The notes: generated from the letters alone by a model not told the origin. A DNA stretch of 64,000 nt from Candidatus Omnitrophota bacterium (GCA_018812925.1 JAHJCU010000004.1:186001-250000), one strand, 5' to 3'. Positions 18,801 to 26,637 are shown, counted from the stretch's first letter. Made by a program: numbers and translations.

Positions 18801-18928
18801 GGAAGGTCGACATTGGGCATAAGCGTAACATTTAACTTAAATGCCGAATATATGCCTATAACCGCCAATGCCAAGAAAAAGACGGAAATAAAAACCGGTT
18901 TATTTATAGCTATTCTGGGTAAATTCAT
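15836..18928 (-). CDS. RND efflux transporter, HAE1/AcrB type
   Basis: A 1030-residue inner-membrane pump with the RND layout: helix 1, a large periplasmic porter loop, helices 2-6 (IVLFLFLHGVGSTLIVSITIPVSLIGTMFF, ALCVGVLIDSSIVIMENIHRH with the proton-relay segment), a second periplasmic loop and helices 8-12 (LPLATIGILFGLFIFGKTIN). It expels drugs or other amphiphiles with the adaptor and TolC-like protein encoded upstream. Last gene of the marR-controlled operon. Its 3' end has a truncated duplicate at 12.6 kb. Confidence 0.95.
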   Translation of the reverse strand: MNLPRIAINKPVFISVFFLALAVIGIYSAFKLNVTLMPNVDLPYVTVKTLYPGAGPDQVETLISKPLEDAISTTNNLKNIQSVSSEGVSIIICEFTMDVSADVAASDVREKVSSVREQLPDDVKEPEILKLDINASPILYIAFSGPDLQSVYQQAKDNIKPILQTVKGVGNIDIVGGLRREIRVEAVPDKLKFYGITLLDISNRLKSENVNLPAGHFSSGNLEISGRTDAEFTDISQISSMEIPLMDQRTRQTRKVNLSSLAEVKDTYAEVRDTARIDGKDAVSLTVQKQPDSNTIEVVDNVRSEIARLNETLPEGYELKVVVDDSLFIRNAVADVRSNLFLGVIITGIVLFLFLHGVGSTLIVSITIPVSLIGTMFFMYMTGFSFNILTLTSLALCVGVLIDSSIVIMENIHRHTKELGKNLKQAAEEATMEVAPAVIASICTNIVVFLPIVFMSGLMGQFFKEFGLVQIFATIIAFCVGFTLIPMLSSKFLHVTKESWLSKKWEKGFILLKAQYKEFLPILLKRPKLVFGIVIGLLIASIALLPMIGSEFATQTDQGVSSIMIRMPAGTNLEKTQSMVEQIEEKLRTIPELDSTFTTIGAVSGGEISVGSQGPEYAQIVINWKDDRSLSAVELLKDTKHFLASLPGATINVQEISSSVGGGGMPITYYVTGPNHEIVTSAAKDILTVLQNTPGISDADSSYHPGKPEINFAINRAKLADVDMDVNSVALNVRAALEGIVPTTFREGENEYDIRVTIPEKLKKQRQVLENIPLSNRMNDMFLLKQISDIQETSGPTQRQRYNRQPSITLTANTTKPVGTVANEFMRKLTEINVPREVNLNTGGNIKMMQEAFRDIGTAILIAIILVYLVMAAQFESWFEPFIIISALPLATIGILFGLFIFGKTINMFSLLGVMILTGIGVNNGILIINFAKTLIEQGKKPLEAIVEASSIRLRPCLMTTFTTITAMIPLAFGVGKATAFKSPMGVTVISGAFSALILTLFVIPLLYFLYVSRRQRRSNKKSSLLAEEE

Positions 18929-18935
18929 AATTTAT

Positions 18936-19003
18936 TCCAGATTCCAGATTTAAAATTCAAGATTCAATTAAAGAATCTTAAAATCTTCAATCTTTAATTT
19001 TTA
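18936..19003. repeat. Word-hairpin element between adaptor and RND genes
   Basis: The left arm repeats short related words (CCAGATTCCAGATTT, AATTCAAGATTCAATT) and the right arm holds their rough complement (AAGAATCTTAAAATCTTCAA). The arms pair imperfectly. The right arm overlaps the last codons of the adaptor gene, so the adaptor's 3' end is partly made from this repeat. Confidence 0.55.
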
Positions 19004-20133
19004 ATAATTTTTATAAGTGAACCTTCTTTCACATTCTCTTTCCCGAAGGTTATAATTTTAGTTCCAAAATCTATCCCCGATATAATTTCGAACTTATCCT
19101 CAGACCTATTGCCCAATTTTACCTGCTTTTTTACTGCATGGTTATCTTCGACAGCAAACACAAAATATTCCATACCCTCTTTTATCAGCGCTTCGTTTGA
19201 TAAGGTCATAATATTTTCCTTTGTGTCGACCAAGATTTTACCCTGCAAGAAAATTCCGGGAATTATATTGTTGGACATGTCTTCAAAGCGTATATATACG
19301 TCAAACAACCTCGTATTTGCGTCCGGAGCGCCGGAAATTCTTGTAACTTGCCCTTTTAATTGTTTACTAGCCGATACATCAAGTGTTAGTATTGCGCGTT
19401 GACCGATTTGCAAACCGGAAATATCCTTTTCGGCAACTTTTACTTGAGCATTTAACTTTTGAGGGTTATATAAGCTGATTATAGATTGCCCTGGGCTAAT
19501 AATTTCACCGACATCGGCTCTTCTTATCCCCACAACTCCGTCAAAAGGAGCAAATATGCCGTGGTCTTGGATATTCACATCTACTATTCTTAAATTATCT
19601 TTTGCAACTTCAAGTTGAGCATAAGCGGATTCAAGAGTTTGCTTTGCAGTTTTAAAATTCAGTTCAAATTGTTCCAATTCTCTCTTAGAAATTGTGCCGT
19701 CTTTAAATAAATTATTCATTCTATCTAAGTTTCGCTTTACGTCTTCAAATTGCGCTTGAGACTGATTTAAATTATTTTCAGCAATTTTTACCTGATTTTG
19801 CGCTTGGGTTTTTTGAATTTCTAAAGAAGAAGTATCTATTTCAACTAGTTTTTCCCCGTCTATAACAACATCACCGGCATCTTTATGAAATTCTAATATT
19901 CTGCCCCCTGCTTTACTCGAAAGATATGCTTCTTGTTCGCTGCCTACTCTGCCTGTTACATTAAGAAATTCGAGCAAAGAATCAGGCCTAATTTCAACTG
20001 CTTCTACGGGAATCCCTTCTTTTTCTTGAATTTGAGTAATACTTAGAGGTAATTTCGCGTTAAATTTTTGAATTATTATTAAAGCAATTACTCCCAATAA
20101 AAGTATTGATACTATGACTGTTATTTTTCTCAT
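18994..20133 (-). CDS. RND periplasmic adaptor subunit (HlyD/MFP family)
   Basis: The 379-residue protein has an N-terminal membrane segment (residues 4-23), a split lipoyl domain (GRILEFHKDAGDVV and FAPFDGVVGIRRADVGEII), a central coiled-coil hairpin rich in Gln and Lys (about 100-190) and beta-barrel and membrane-proximal domains. Adaptors of this kind bridge the RND pump and the outer-membrane channel. It lies between tolC (18 bases) and the RND gene (65 bases) in the same operon. Confidence 0.93.
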   Translation of the reverse strand: MRKITVIVSILLLGVIALIIIQKFNAKLPLSITQIQEKEGIPVEAVEIRPDSLLEFLNVTGRVGSEQEAYLSSKAGGRILEFHKDAGDVVIDGEKLVEIDTSSLEIQKTQAQNQVKIAENNLNQSQAQFEDVKRNLDRMNNLFKDGTISKRELEQFELNFKTAKQTLESAYAQLEVAKDNLRIVDVNIQDHGIFAPFDGVVGIRRADVGEIISPGQSIISLYNPQKLNAQVKVAEKDISGLQIGQRAILTLDVSASKQLKGQVTRISGAPDANTRLFDVYIRFEDMSNNIIPGIFLQGKILVDTKENIMTLSNEALIKEGMEYFVFAVEDNHAVKKQVKLGNRSEDKFEIISGIDFGTKIITFGKENVKEGSLIKIIKN

Positions 20134-20151
20134 CTATTTTCTCCTATGATT

Positions 20152-21435
20152 CTAATCCCAATTCTTAAATGTTGTTATTCCCATCGCTCTTTCAAGTTGC
20201 GAAAAGGCAATATTATATCCATAAAGAGCTTGATAATAACTTGTTCTTGCCTGACTAAGTAAAACTTGCGCATCCAGAACATCCGTATTTGTTGAAAGCC
20301 CCTCTTTGAATCTTAGTGAAGTGTCACGGAAATTTTTCTCGGCTTCTTTTACTGCTATCTCCTGCACTTTTATCTTTTCTTTTTCCGATAGCAATGTGAA
20401 ATACGCTTGTCTTACTTCAAGTTCTATATTATTTGCAAGAAGCTCTAAACTGCTACGCGCTTGCTCAAATTGAGCTTTTACCTTTCTAACTTCGTTTAAA
20501 TTTTCTCCCCAGTCCCATATATCCATTTCTACCGATACAATTGCGCTCCAGGATTCTTTCCACTCATCTATAGGAACCTCCGCTCCTTTAATCTTATCCC
20601 ACTTTCCGATAAGCGAAACTTGAGGCAGAAAAGAAGAACGTGAAATACTTACTCCGCTTTGTGAAATTTTCATCCTGCTATTAGCTTCTTTTATTTCAGG
20701 TCTTGAATTAATTGCTTGGCGCATAGCCGAAGAAAGGTCGATATTATAATCATCTAAATATAGGACATCTTCTATCATTACCTCTTGCCCGAGGTTTCTA
20801 TTCAAAAGACTGTTAAAATAGGATTTTGACAATTCTAAGACATTATTTGCATCTATTAGACTCTGCTGAGCGTTTGCTAAAGCAACTTTTGCTCTTAAAA
20901 CTTCAACTTCGGAAACGAGCCCCTCTTTAAAATATGCTTCTACAGTATTAAGATGAGCCTTTGTTAAAGTTACTGACTCTTCCGCTACTTGCTTAATTTT
21001 TCCCGTGCCCAAAACTTGGAAATACGCCTTTTTAACCTCCATAACCAGATTATTTTGGGTCGATTCGAAGTAGCTTTGACTCGCTTTAAGGTTTTCATTT
21101 TGCAAATTATATGCAGGCAAAAGACCCCCGTGAAAAATAGGCTGTACTAAATTTAGATTGTAATCGTAAATCTCATCATCGCTTAAAACCACTGATGCCA
21201 TTTCGCTTTTTTCATCTAAACGCGTATAAGAAGAAGAACTGTAAATTTTAGGAAAGAAATAGCTTAATGCCTGGTTTTTTTCCGCTTGCGCTTCTTTTAT
21301 TTTTTCATTGGCTAATTTTATGGACGCGTTATTCTCCAACGCAATAGATACACTTTGTTTGAGAGTAAGCACGTCCCCCTGCGCAAAGACAAAAAACGGC
21401 AAGCTAAATATAACCAAAAAAACGAATCTTTTCAT
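20152..21435 (-). CDS. TolC family outer-membrane efflux protein
   Basis: The 427-residue protein has a signal peptide (MKRFVFLVIFSLPFFVFAQG) and two repeats of the outer-membrane efflux domain, each a long alpha-helical pair with a strand: SVSIALENNASIKLANEKI and QAINSRPEIKEANSRM are the matching repeat starts. It would form the trimeric exit duct for the RND pump. The start overlaps the marR stop by four bases (ATGA), which indicates translational coupling. Confidence 0.93.
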   Translation of the reverse strand: MKRFVFLVIFSLPFFVFAQGDVLTLKQSVSIALENNASIKLANEKIKEAQAEKNQALSYFFPKIYSSSSYTRLDEKSEMASVVLSDDEIYDYNLNLVQPIFHGGLLPAYNLQNENLKASQSYFESTQNNLVMEVKKAYFQVLGTGKIKQVAEESVTLTKAHLNTVEAYFKEGLVSEVEVLRAKVALANAQQSLIDANNVLELSKSYFNSLLNRNLGQEVMIEDVLYLDDYNIDLSSAMRQAINSRPEIKEANSRMKISQSGVSISRSSFLPQVSLIGKWDKIKGAEVPIDEWKESWSAIVSVEMDIWDWGENLNEVRKVKAQFEQARSSLELLANNIELEVRQAYFTLLSEKEKIKVQEIAVKEAEKNFRDTSLRFKEGLSTNTDVLDAQVLLSQARTSYYQALYGYNIAFSQLERAMGITTFKNWD

Positions 21436-21848
21436 AACAGCTCCTCCATTTTTTGGGTTACTTCAAGAAAATTTTTTCTATCCTGGGCAGAAAACCCTTT
21501 AAAAATAGAAAAAAACAGTTCATTGGATTGGTTTTTAATTTTCAATATGACTGTCTTACCTTTGGGTGTAAGAGAAACAATTATTATCCTTCTGTCAGAA
21601 GAAGAGAAATCTCTTTGCACTAATTGCATTTTTACAAGTTTATCTACTAACCCGGTTACAGCCGGAGGAGTTACAAAAAGATAATCAGCAACTTCATGCA
21701 TAGTAGTTTCACCTTTATCATTAAGATGCTCGAGAATATGATATTGAGGAATAGTTATTTCCCCTTGGCTCAATTCGTTAGATAATTTTGCTCTCATTTT
21801 TCTCTGTAGCCGAGAAATACTTTCTGCTATTTTTTCTATCTCCTGCAT
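21432..21848 (-). CDS. MarR family transcriptional regulator
   Basis: A 138-residue winged-helix protein: helix 1, then ITIPQYHILEHLNDKGETT, the recognition-helix region VTPPAVTGLVDKLVKMQLV, and the wing RDFSSSDRRIIIVSLTPKG, which has the conserved D-x-R-x-x-x-x-x-L-T pattern. It probably represses its own operon with the efflux genes downstream: a perfect 13-bp inverted repeat overlies the likely transcription start 26 bases before the gene. The effector is unknown; MarR-controlled pumps often respond to phenolic or antibiotic compounds. Confidence 0.95.
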   Translation of the reverse strand: MQEIEKIAESISRLQRKMRAKLSNELSQGEITIPQYHILEHLNDKGETTMHEVADYLFVTPPAVTGLVDKLVKMQLVQRDFSSSDRRIIIVSLTPKGKTVILKIKNQSNELFFSIFKGFSAQDRKNFLEVTQKMEELL

Positions 21849-21873
21849 AACATCACCAAAAACTCCCAGAAAC

Positions 21874-21902
21874 TTAACGTTCTTAATAATTAAGAACGTT
21901 AA
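21874..21902. promoter_or_regulatory. Probable MarR operator palindrome
   Basis: Perfect inverted repeat with arms TTAACGTTCTTAA (21874-21886) and TTAAGAACGTTAA (21890-21902) around three bases. Size and position, immediately after the -10 box and before marR, fit a MarR dimer site that blocks RNA polymerase. Autoregulation is inferred from position. Confidence 0.82.
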
Positions 21903-21929
21903 TTATATCAGAAAAATATTTATGGTCAA
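21902..21929 (-). promoter_or_regulatory. Sigma-70-type promoter of the marR-efflux operon
   Basis: On the minus strand TTGACC (21924-21929) is followed after 16 bases by a consensus TATAAT (21902-21907). The -10 box touches the operator palindrome. The -35 box lies inside one arm of the inverted repeat at 21924-22034, so the repeat appears to supply part of the promoter. Confidence 0.75.
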
Positions 21930-22034
21930 CCCCGTTAAGAATTTAACAGGTTGAAATTAAGTATTATATAGCGTAATAATTACTTATCTGGTTGATAAAT
22001 ATTTTGCGTTTTAAAATCTCTAATGGGGTCAAAC
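21924..22034. repeat. Inverted pair of a GTTGACCCC repeat
   Basis: The left copy GGTCAACCCCGTTAAGAA (from 21924) and the right copy, which on the opposite strand reads GTTTGACCCCATTAGAGA (from 22034), face each other across 70 AT-rich bases. A third copy, GTTCACCCCGTTAGAGATT, lies at 30819-30837. The pair resembles the imperfect REP/inverted-REP doublets of other bacteria. It fills the divergent region between marR and the kinase gene. Confidence 0.55.
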
Positions 22035-22092
22035 TTGAATTGATATTAGCTTATATGATAAATTGCATCGTTAAGATTACTAAAGACAAAAA

Positions 22093-23016
22093 ATGGAAAA
22101 AGGAACCGAATTTCAAATAGGCGGCGAAACTTACGTTTTTGACAAACTTATAGGTCAAGGAGGAATGAGCCAAGTATACACCGCTTACAAAAAAACTAGT
22201 GACGATGCAGAAATACACTACATAGCAGTCAAATTCCTCCCTCCTAGTATGGAGAGCGACAAGAGAAGAATCAAAGCGTTAAGAGAAGAATTTAATATTA
22301 TAAATAAGATACCCGACCCGGAAAGTTACAACATAGTAAAGATATATGATATGTTGAAACTAAAGGATGGGTATTGTCTGATTATGCCGTATCTGCAAGG
22401 CGGCAATCTTATAGAAAGGGTAATAAACAGAGAAAAGACTACAGGAGAAAAGTTCCCTTTTATCGAAAAGGTGAGAATTGCAAGAGATATAGCATACGGG
22501 CTTGCGTATTTACATGCTTACGACATAATCCATGGAGATGTTAAACCGTCCAATATACTATTTGATGAAGAAGGACACGTAAGAATAACTGATTTTGGTC
22601 TATCGCATTTTTCTTCAAATGCATTTACCCATATCATGTCTCGCCTGTTTTTGGTTGGTTTTTTACTTAAGAAAGATTTAAAAGGCGGAACCCCTGCTTA
22701 TATGAGCCCCGAACAACTTAAAGGTGCAAAACCCGATAAAAGCGTTGATATTTACGCTTTGGGAGTGCTTTTATTCGAACTGTTTACAGGCAATTTACCT
22801 TATTCCCCTTATGTATTTTCCAACAATAGAAAAAGCATTATAAGGGGATATTATATGGCAAGAAAAAATGACCGAAATTCAATGACAGTGAAAAGCCAGC
22901 TTCTCCATCTCCCATTCTCCTTACAAGAAATAATTCTGGGATGCTTGATGTTTGATAAAAAAGACCGATTCCCCACGATTGGGAGTGTCTATGTCAAATT
23001 AGACCAGATAAGATAA
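22093..23016 (+). CDS. Serine/threonine protein kinase (Hanks type)
   Basis: The 307 residues are almost exactly one eukaryotic-like kinase domain: glycine loop GQGGMSQVYTAYKK, lysine in YIAVKFLPP, catalytic loop HGDVKPSNIL (HRD replaced by HGD, with catalytic Asp and Asn kept), DFGLSHF, and GGTPAYMSPEQL (APE equivalent). No membrane segment or sensor domain follows, so it is probably a soluble kinase regulated by a partner. It stands alone and is divergent from marR. The substrate is unknown. Confidence 0.93.
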   Translation: MEKGTEFQIGGETYVFDKLIGQGGMSQVYTAYKKTSDDAEIHYIAVKFLPPSMESDKRRIKALREEFNIINKIPDPESYNIVKIYDMLKLKDGYCLIMPYLQGGNLIERVINREKTTGEKFPFIEKVRIARDIAYGLAYLHAYDIIHGDVKPSNILFDEEGHVRITDFGLSHFSSNAFTHIMSRLFLVGFLLKKDLKGGTPAYMSPEQLKGAKPDKSVDIYALGVLLFELFTGNLPYSPYVFSNNRKSIIRGYYMARKNDRNSMTVKSQLLHLPFSLQEIILGCLMFDKKDRFPTIGSVYVKLDQIR

Positions 23017-23054
23017 CCTTCTTAACAAATTGCAATATCAGAAATCAAAACAAC

Positions 23055-23233
23055 GAATAAATTGATACTTGATACTAGTAGAAACAAGAAACAAACTTCC
23101 ATTAACGAGAATCGAGAATCAGATAGCTTTAGTTTTTAAATTTTGATATGTATTTTTGATTTTTAATCTTCCCTCTGGAATCTTGGAAAGATTCCGAGGA
23201 CTTAGTCCCGGAAATTCTCTGAATTTCTCGGGG
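23055..23233. repeat. Word repeat followed by three-hairpin repeat copy A2
   Basis: The stretch between kinase and nadC holds word-type sequence (GATACTTGATACTAGTAG, GAGAATCGAGAATCAG, ATATGTATTTTTGAT), the last shared with 48.2 kb. Then comes a three-hairpin core (23171-23233): GGAATCTT/AAGATTCC, GGACTTAGTCC and GAAATTC/GAATTTC between CCCT and CGGGG. The first stem differs from copy A1 at several positions on both sides, so pairing is kept. Confidence 0.75.
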
Positions 23234-23269
23234 TGATATTTAATTTTAGCCGAGCAAAGCGAGGATTAT

Positions 23270-24142
23270 ATGGATTTTAAAAAATTAAAAAACATTATTA
23301 AATCTGCTTTAATAGAAGACATCGGCAAAAAGGATATTACTACAGAAACTATTATCGGAGATATTAAAGTCAAAGCCGTAATCATCAGTAAAAACGAAGG
23401 CGTAATAGCCGGTTTAGATATTGCAAATACCGCATTTCAACTGGTATCAAAAAACACAAAATTCAAGAAACTAGTAAAAGATGGCGACAAAGTTCATAAA
23501 AACCAAATTCTTGCAATTTTAGACGGTAAAGCAAAAAAAATACTGATTGCCGAAAGAACTGCTTTAAATTTTTTGAGCCATTTAAGCGGAATTGCAACAT
23601 TGACTTCAAAATATACAGAAAAAATCAAGCCCTACAGATGCAAACTCCTTGATACCCGGAAAACAACTCCCCTTTTGAGGGAAATGGAAAAATACGCGGT
23701 AAGAATGGGAGGCGGACATAACCATCGCAAAGGGCTTTACGATATGGTGCTTATAAAAGATAATCATCTTAAACTTATATCCTATTGTGAAATAAAAAAG
23801 GTTATAGATTCGGTTAAAAAGAGAATCTCAAAGAGCGTCAAAATAGAAGTGGAAGTTGATACATTAGATTCTTTTAAGAAAATATATGATTGCAAAGCAG
23901 ATATAATCATGCTTGACAATATGAGCCCCGACAAGATGAAAAAAGCAGTCAAATGGATGAAAAAACAAAAAGCACTAGCAAAATCTAAAAAAATAATTCT
24001 CGAAGCTTCAGGAGGAATTAACCTTTCAAATATAAAAGAAATTGCAAAAACAGGCGTAGATTTAATTTCCATAGGAGAAATAACACATTCAGCGCCTGCG
24101 CTTGATGTAAGTTTGGAAATAATAACACTAAAAAATAGATAG
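23270..24142 (+). CDS. nadC: Nicotinate-nucleotide pyrophosphorylase (quinolinate phosphoribosyltransferase)
   Basis: NadC converts quinolinate and PRPP to nicotinate mononucleotide in de novo NAD synthesis. The 290 residues are full length and show NFLSHLSGIATLT, LDTRKTTPLLREMEKYAVRMGGG with the phosphate-binding Arg and Lys, NHRKGLYDMVLIKDNH, VEVDTLD and ASGGINLSNI...ISIGEITHS. nadA and nadB are not in the window. It is followed by birA and coaX, a cofactor-gene neighbourhood common in bacteria. Confidence 0.96.
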   Translation: MDFKKLKNIIKSALIEDIGKKDITTETIIGDIKVKAVIISKNEGVIAGLDIANTAFQLVSKNTKFKKLVKDGDKVHKNQILAILDGKAKKILIAERTALNFLSHLSGIATLTSKYTEKIKPYRCKLLDTRKTTPLLREMEKYAVRMGGGHNHRKGLYDMVLIKDNHLKLISYCEIKKVIDSVKKRISKSVKIEVEVDTLDSFKKIYDCKADIIMLDNMSPDKMKKAVKWMKKQKALAKSKKIILEASGGINLSNIKEIAKTGVDLISIGEITHSAPALDVSLEIITLKNR

Positions 24143-24143
24143 G

Positions 24144-24217
24144 ATAATAGATGCTTGATACTAGATTCTAGTTAAACGATAACTGTAGTTACTAGTATCT
24201 AGAATCCAGAATCAAAA
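24144..24217. repeat. Word-hairpin element between nadC and birA
   Basis: The left arm GCTTGATACTAGATTCTAG is roughly complementary to the right arm ACTAGTATCTAGAATCC, with a loop of about 15 bases. The same words occur at 23.06, 54.06 and 60.3 kb. It occupies nearly the whole intergenic space. Confidence 0.65.
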
Positions 24218-24228
24218 GGTTTTGCATT

Positions 24229-24873
24229 ATGGAACTATTACTTCCAAATTTTGAAGACACGCTTAAGACCAAAATCATCGGTCATCCTCTTTACATTTAT
24301 ACTCAACTTGATTCCACACAAACAACTGCAAAAATTTTAGCGGAAAACGGCGCAAAAGAAGGCGCCACTATCCTTGCATATTCTCAAAAAAAAGGAACGG
24401 GAAGAAACGGAAAAAAATGGTTTTCTCCCGAAGGAGGAGTTTGGTTCACTGTAATCTTAAGGCCTTCTTTTTCTTTAGAACAAACAAACATTATAAATGT
24501 AATTTTCACCACTGCCTGCGCAGAAGTTTTGCACTCTTTTAAAATATCTAAACCCACAATTAAATGGCCCAACGACATATTGATAAACGGTAAAAAAATA
24601 TGCGGAATACTAACACAGACAAAAAGCGGAAACGACATAGAATATGCTTTAGTAGGCGTAGGTATAAATCTAAACGCTGGAATAAAAGATTTTCCGAAAG
24701 AATTAAATAATACAGCCACATCTCTTGGGAATGAGACAGGAAAAAGGATAAAATTAGACGAATTTTTAACATTGCTTTTAGAAAAAATAGAAAAATATTA
24801 TCTCATGCTGAAAAACGGAAAATCCAAAACAATTCAGGCTGAATGGGAAAAATTTTCTTTAATCGGAACATAG
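24229..24873 (+). CDS. birA: Biotin-[acetyl-CoA-carboxylase] ligase, C-terminally shortened
   Basis: The 214-residue catalytic domain attaches biotin to the carrier subunit of acetyl-CoA carboxylase. It has GTGRNGKKWFSPEGGVWFT (biotinyl-AMP loop), KWPNDILINGKKICGIL and VGVGINLNAG. There is no N-terminal DNA-binding domain, so it is not a repressor. The small C-terminal SH3-like domain is missing: the frame ends EWEKFSLIGT in a palindrome that is also found at the end of hisG and provides the TAG stop. Activity may be retained but with altered affinity. Confidence 0.92.
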   Translation: MELLLPNFEDTLKTKIIGHPLYIYTQLDSTQTTAKILAENGAKEGATILAYSQKKGTGRNGKKWFSPEGGVWFTVILRPSFSLEQTNIINVIFTTACAEVLHSFKISKPTIKWPNDILINGKKICGILTQTKSGNDIEYALVGVGINLNAGIKDFPKELNNTATSLGNETGKRIKLDEFLTLLLEKIEKYYLMLKNGKSKTIQAEWEKFSLIGT

Positions 24874-24882
24874 TTCTGATTA
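24860..24882. repeat. 23-bp palindrome at the end of birA
   Basis: Arms TAATCGGAAC (24860-24869) and GTTCTGATTA (24873-24882) flank ATA. The minus strand of 30967-30989, at the end of hisG, has the same sequence with one change, and flanking bases also agree (TTAATC... and ...GATTAC). The birA stop codon TAG lies in the centre. Confidence 0.75.
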
Positions 24883-24912
24883 CAAAATAAACAAAGGGGA
24901 GAATAAACACGT

Positions 24913-25671
24913 ATGCTTTTGGCGATAAACATTGGCAACACCAATATAAATATGGGATTATTTGTAAACAAAAATTTGGTTTCCTGTTTGCAAATCCGAA
25001 CGCAAAAAACCCCAACTGATAATTATTATAGAACCATTTTAAAAAATCTTTCACCATTCAAAAATATTGAAGCAGTCGCAATCTGTTCAGCCGTTGCATC
25101 TTTAACAAAACCTTTTCAAAAATTATTAAAGAAACACTTAAAGTTGAAATCGATTATCATAAAAGAAGATTTAAATCTCGGGATAAGATTAAATTATAAA
25201 AAGAAAAACTTGGGCGCCGATAGAATAGCAAACGCAGTCGCAGCTAATTACTTATACAAAAAAGGGTGCATAGTGATAGACCTGGGCACAGCCATAACCT
25301 TCGACATAATTTCCGCCAAAGGCGTATATTTAGGCGGAGCAATAGCACCCGGAATAGGCATTTCCTCTAAAGCGCTTTTTTCAAATACGAATCTGCCTAA
25401 TATAAAAAATTTAAACGATACAAAATTTGCAATAGGCAAAAATACAAACGAAAATCTGCAAATGGGGATATTACACGGATTTGCTTCTATGATAGAGGGA
25501 ATGCTCAATAAATTCAAAAAGAAATTGAATTTTAAACCGCTTATAATACTTACAGGTGGGGATGCAAAAAAAATAAGTAAAATGATAAACTTTGCCCATA
25601 TAATCAATCCATTCATAACTTTGGAAGGAATAAAAATAATATACGAGAGAAACTATAAAACATCGAAATAG
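24913..25671 (+). CDS. coaX: Type III pantothenate kinase
   Basis: The 252-residue enzyme catalyses the first step of coenzyme A synthesis. It belongs to the ASKHA fold: LLAINIGNTNINMGLF (phosphate 1 motif), GADRIANAVAAN, VIDLGTAITFD (phosphate 2) and GGAIAPGIGIS, then TGGDAKKIS. Length is normal. Together with coaBC in the same window it supplies two non-adjacent steps of the pathway. birA-coaX neighbourhood is widespread. An AGGGGAG sequence lies before the ATG. Confidence 0.95.
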   Translation: MLLAINIGNTNINMGLFVNKNLVSCLQIRTQKTPTDNYYRTILKNLSPFKNIEAVAICSAVASLTKPFQKLLKKHLKLKSIIIKEDLNLGIRLNYKKKNLGADRIANAVAANYLYKKGCIVIDLGTAITFDIISAKGVYLGGAIAPGIGISSKALFSNTNLPNIKNLNDTKFAIGKNTNENLQMGILHGFASMIEGMLNKFKKKLNFKPLIILTGGDAKKISKMINFAHIINPFITLEGIKIIYERNYKTSK

Positions 25672-25728
25672 TTGCATACTTCAAAGGAAAATGCTATGTT
25701 TATTTCATTAGATAACAGGAGGGAATAT

Positions 25729-26484
25729 ATGAATATCAAAAAAATAAGGTGCAAAGTAGCAAAGGCACAAAGTGACAAAGGAAAAGGAAAAAACTCTGTG
25801 CCTCTGTGCTTCTGTGCCTTTGTGCCTGATAAAAAAGGGTTTACTCTCATGGAACTCCTTGTTGTTATTGCGATTATAGGGATACTTGCAGGAATTTTGT
25901 TGCCCACCCTAAGTAATGCAAGAGAAAGAGCCAACAGAGTTGTTTGTATAGGTAATTTGAAAGTTATAGGCGAAGCATTTAATATGTACAATATAGACCA
26001 CGGCGAGATGCCCCCAGCGCCACCTGCTAACACCGCAACCAATATAATCAAAACTAGTGGCGGGAATATAGTCGGTCTGGGCTATTTCTCTGAAGCAGGC
26101 TCAGGAGATACTTACATAGAAGACTTCTCAACTTATGTGTGTCCTTCAAGCGACCACGTTGGAAATGCGCAGGAATTAAGAACCAATTGGGGTACTCCTC
26201 CAGCATATTCCACCTACATTTACAGAGCAGAATCAGGAGGAAGTACACTAATGCTCAGCGATTCAAAACCGGCAATAGTTATGGATTATAACGATATAAG
26301 TGGTGCTTCTCCTCAATACAACCATAAAGGAGAAAGCGTTAATATTCTCTTCAAGAACGGGAATGTTAAGGCAATTCAAAATAAGCTTACTACAGGAGAA
26401 CCCAATAAAAACGGGACACTAACTCTCGGAGGAGATGCAGCAGATAGAGATGAGCTTTTCAAAAATGCTGACAAAGAACAATAA
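25729..26484 (+). CDS. Type II secretion / type IV pilin-like prepilin
   Basis: A 251-residue prepilin: the cleavage motif KKG|FTLMELLVVIAIIGILAG starts the long hydrophobic helix, and the C-terminus has NHKGESVNILFKNGNV, the counterpart of the H-x9-DG motif of planctomycete and PVC pseudopilins. The start at 25729 is preferred over an earlier ATG at 25696 because AGGAGGG lies just before it. The leader is then 37 residues, far longer than the usual 6-10. Residues 7-33 derive from an in-frame repeat hairpin; without it the leader would be about 10 residues. Confidence 0.88.
   Translation: MNIKKIRCKVAKAQSDKGKGKNSVPLCFCAFVPDKKGFTLMELLVVIAIIGILAGILLPTLSNARERANRVVCIGNLKVIGEAFNMYNIDHGEMPPAPPANTATNIIKTSGGNIVGLGYFSEAGSGDTYIEDFSTYVCPSSDHVGNAQELRTNWGTPPAYSTYIYRAESGGSTLMLSDSKPAIVMDYNDISGASPQYNHKGESVNILFKNGNVKAIQNKLTTGEPNKNGTLTLGGDAADRDELFKNADKEQ
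25748..25828 (+). repeat. Word-hairpin element in frame in the prepilin leader
   Basis: The left arm GTGCAAAGTAGCAAAGGCAC... (25748-25780) is complementary in a degenerate way to the right arm, which repeats CTGTGCCT / CTGTGCTT / TTGTGCCT (25794-25828). About 81 bases, a multiple of 3, are read through in frame between MNIKKI and the KKGFTL processing site. This is the only member of the word-hairpin class found well inside a coding region. Confidence 0.7.
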
Positions 26485-26490
26485 GAAATT

Positions 26491-26603
26491 TTAACCTTGA
26501 ATTAAACTCTCAATAGATAGTTCTTTTAAACTATCCATCATAAAGTCAGCTTCTTGGAGTTTGTCTTTGGTAAAAGTACTTGCAACTCCAACAACAATTG
26601 CAA
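26491..26603 (-). pseudogene. Remnant of a HAD phosphatase 3' end
   Basis: Minus-strand translation IVVGVASTFTKDKLQEADF followed by MMDSLKELSIESLIQG and stop matches the C-terminus of the intact HAD gene at 28.4 kb (IVVGVANTFTKDKLQQADF...). Upstream homology stops abruptly. A full, different gene (26638-28152) lies between remnant and intact gene. The proteins differ at several positions, so the duplicate is not recent or came from a relative. Confidence 0.82.
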
Positions 26604-26637
26604 TTAACTAATTGTAAAAAAATCCCAATATTATGCG

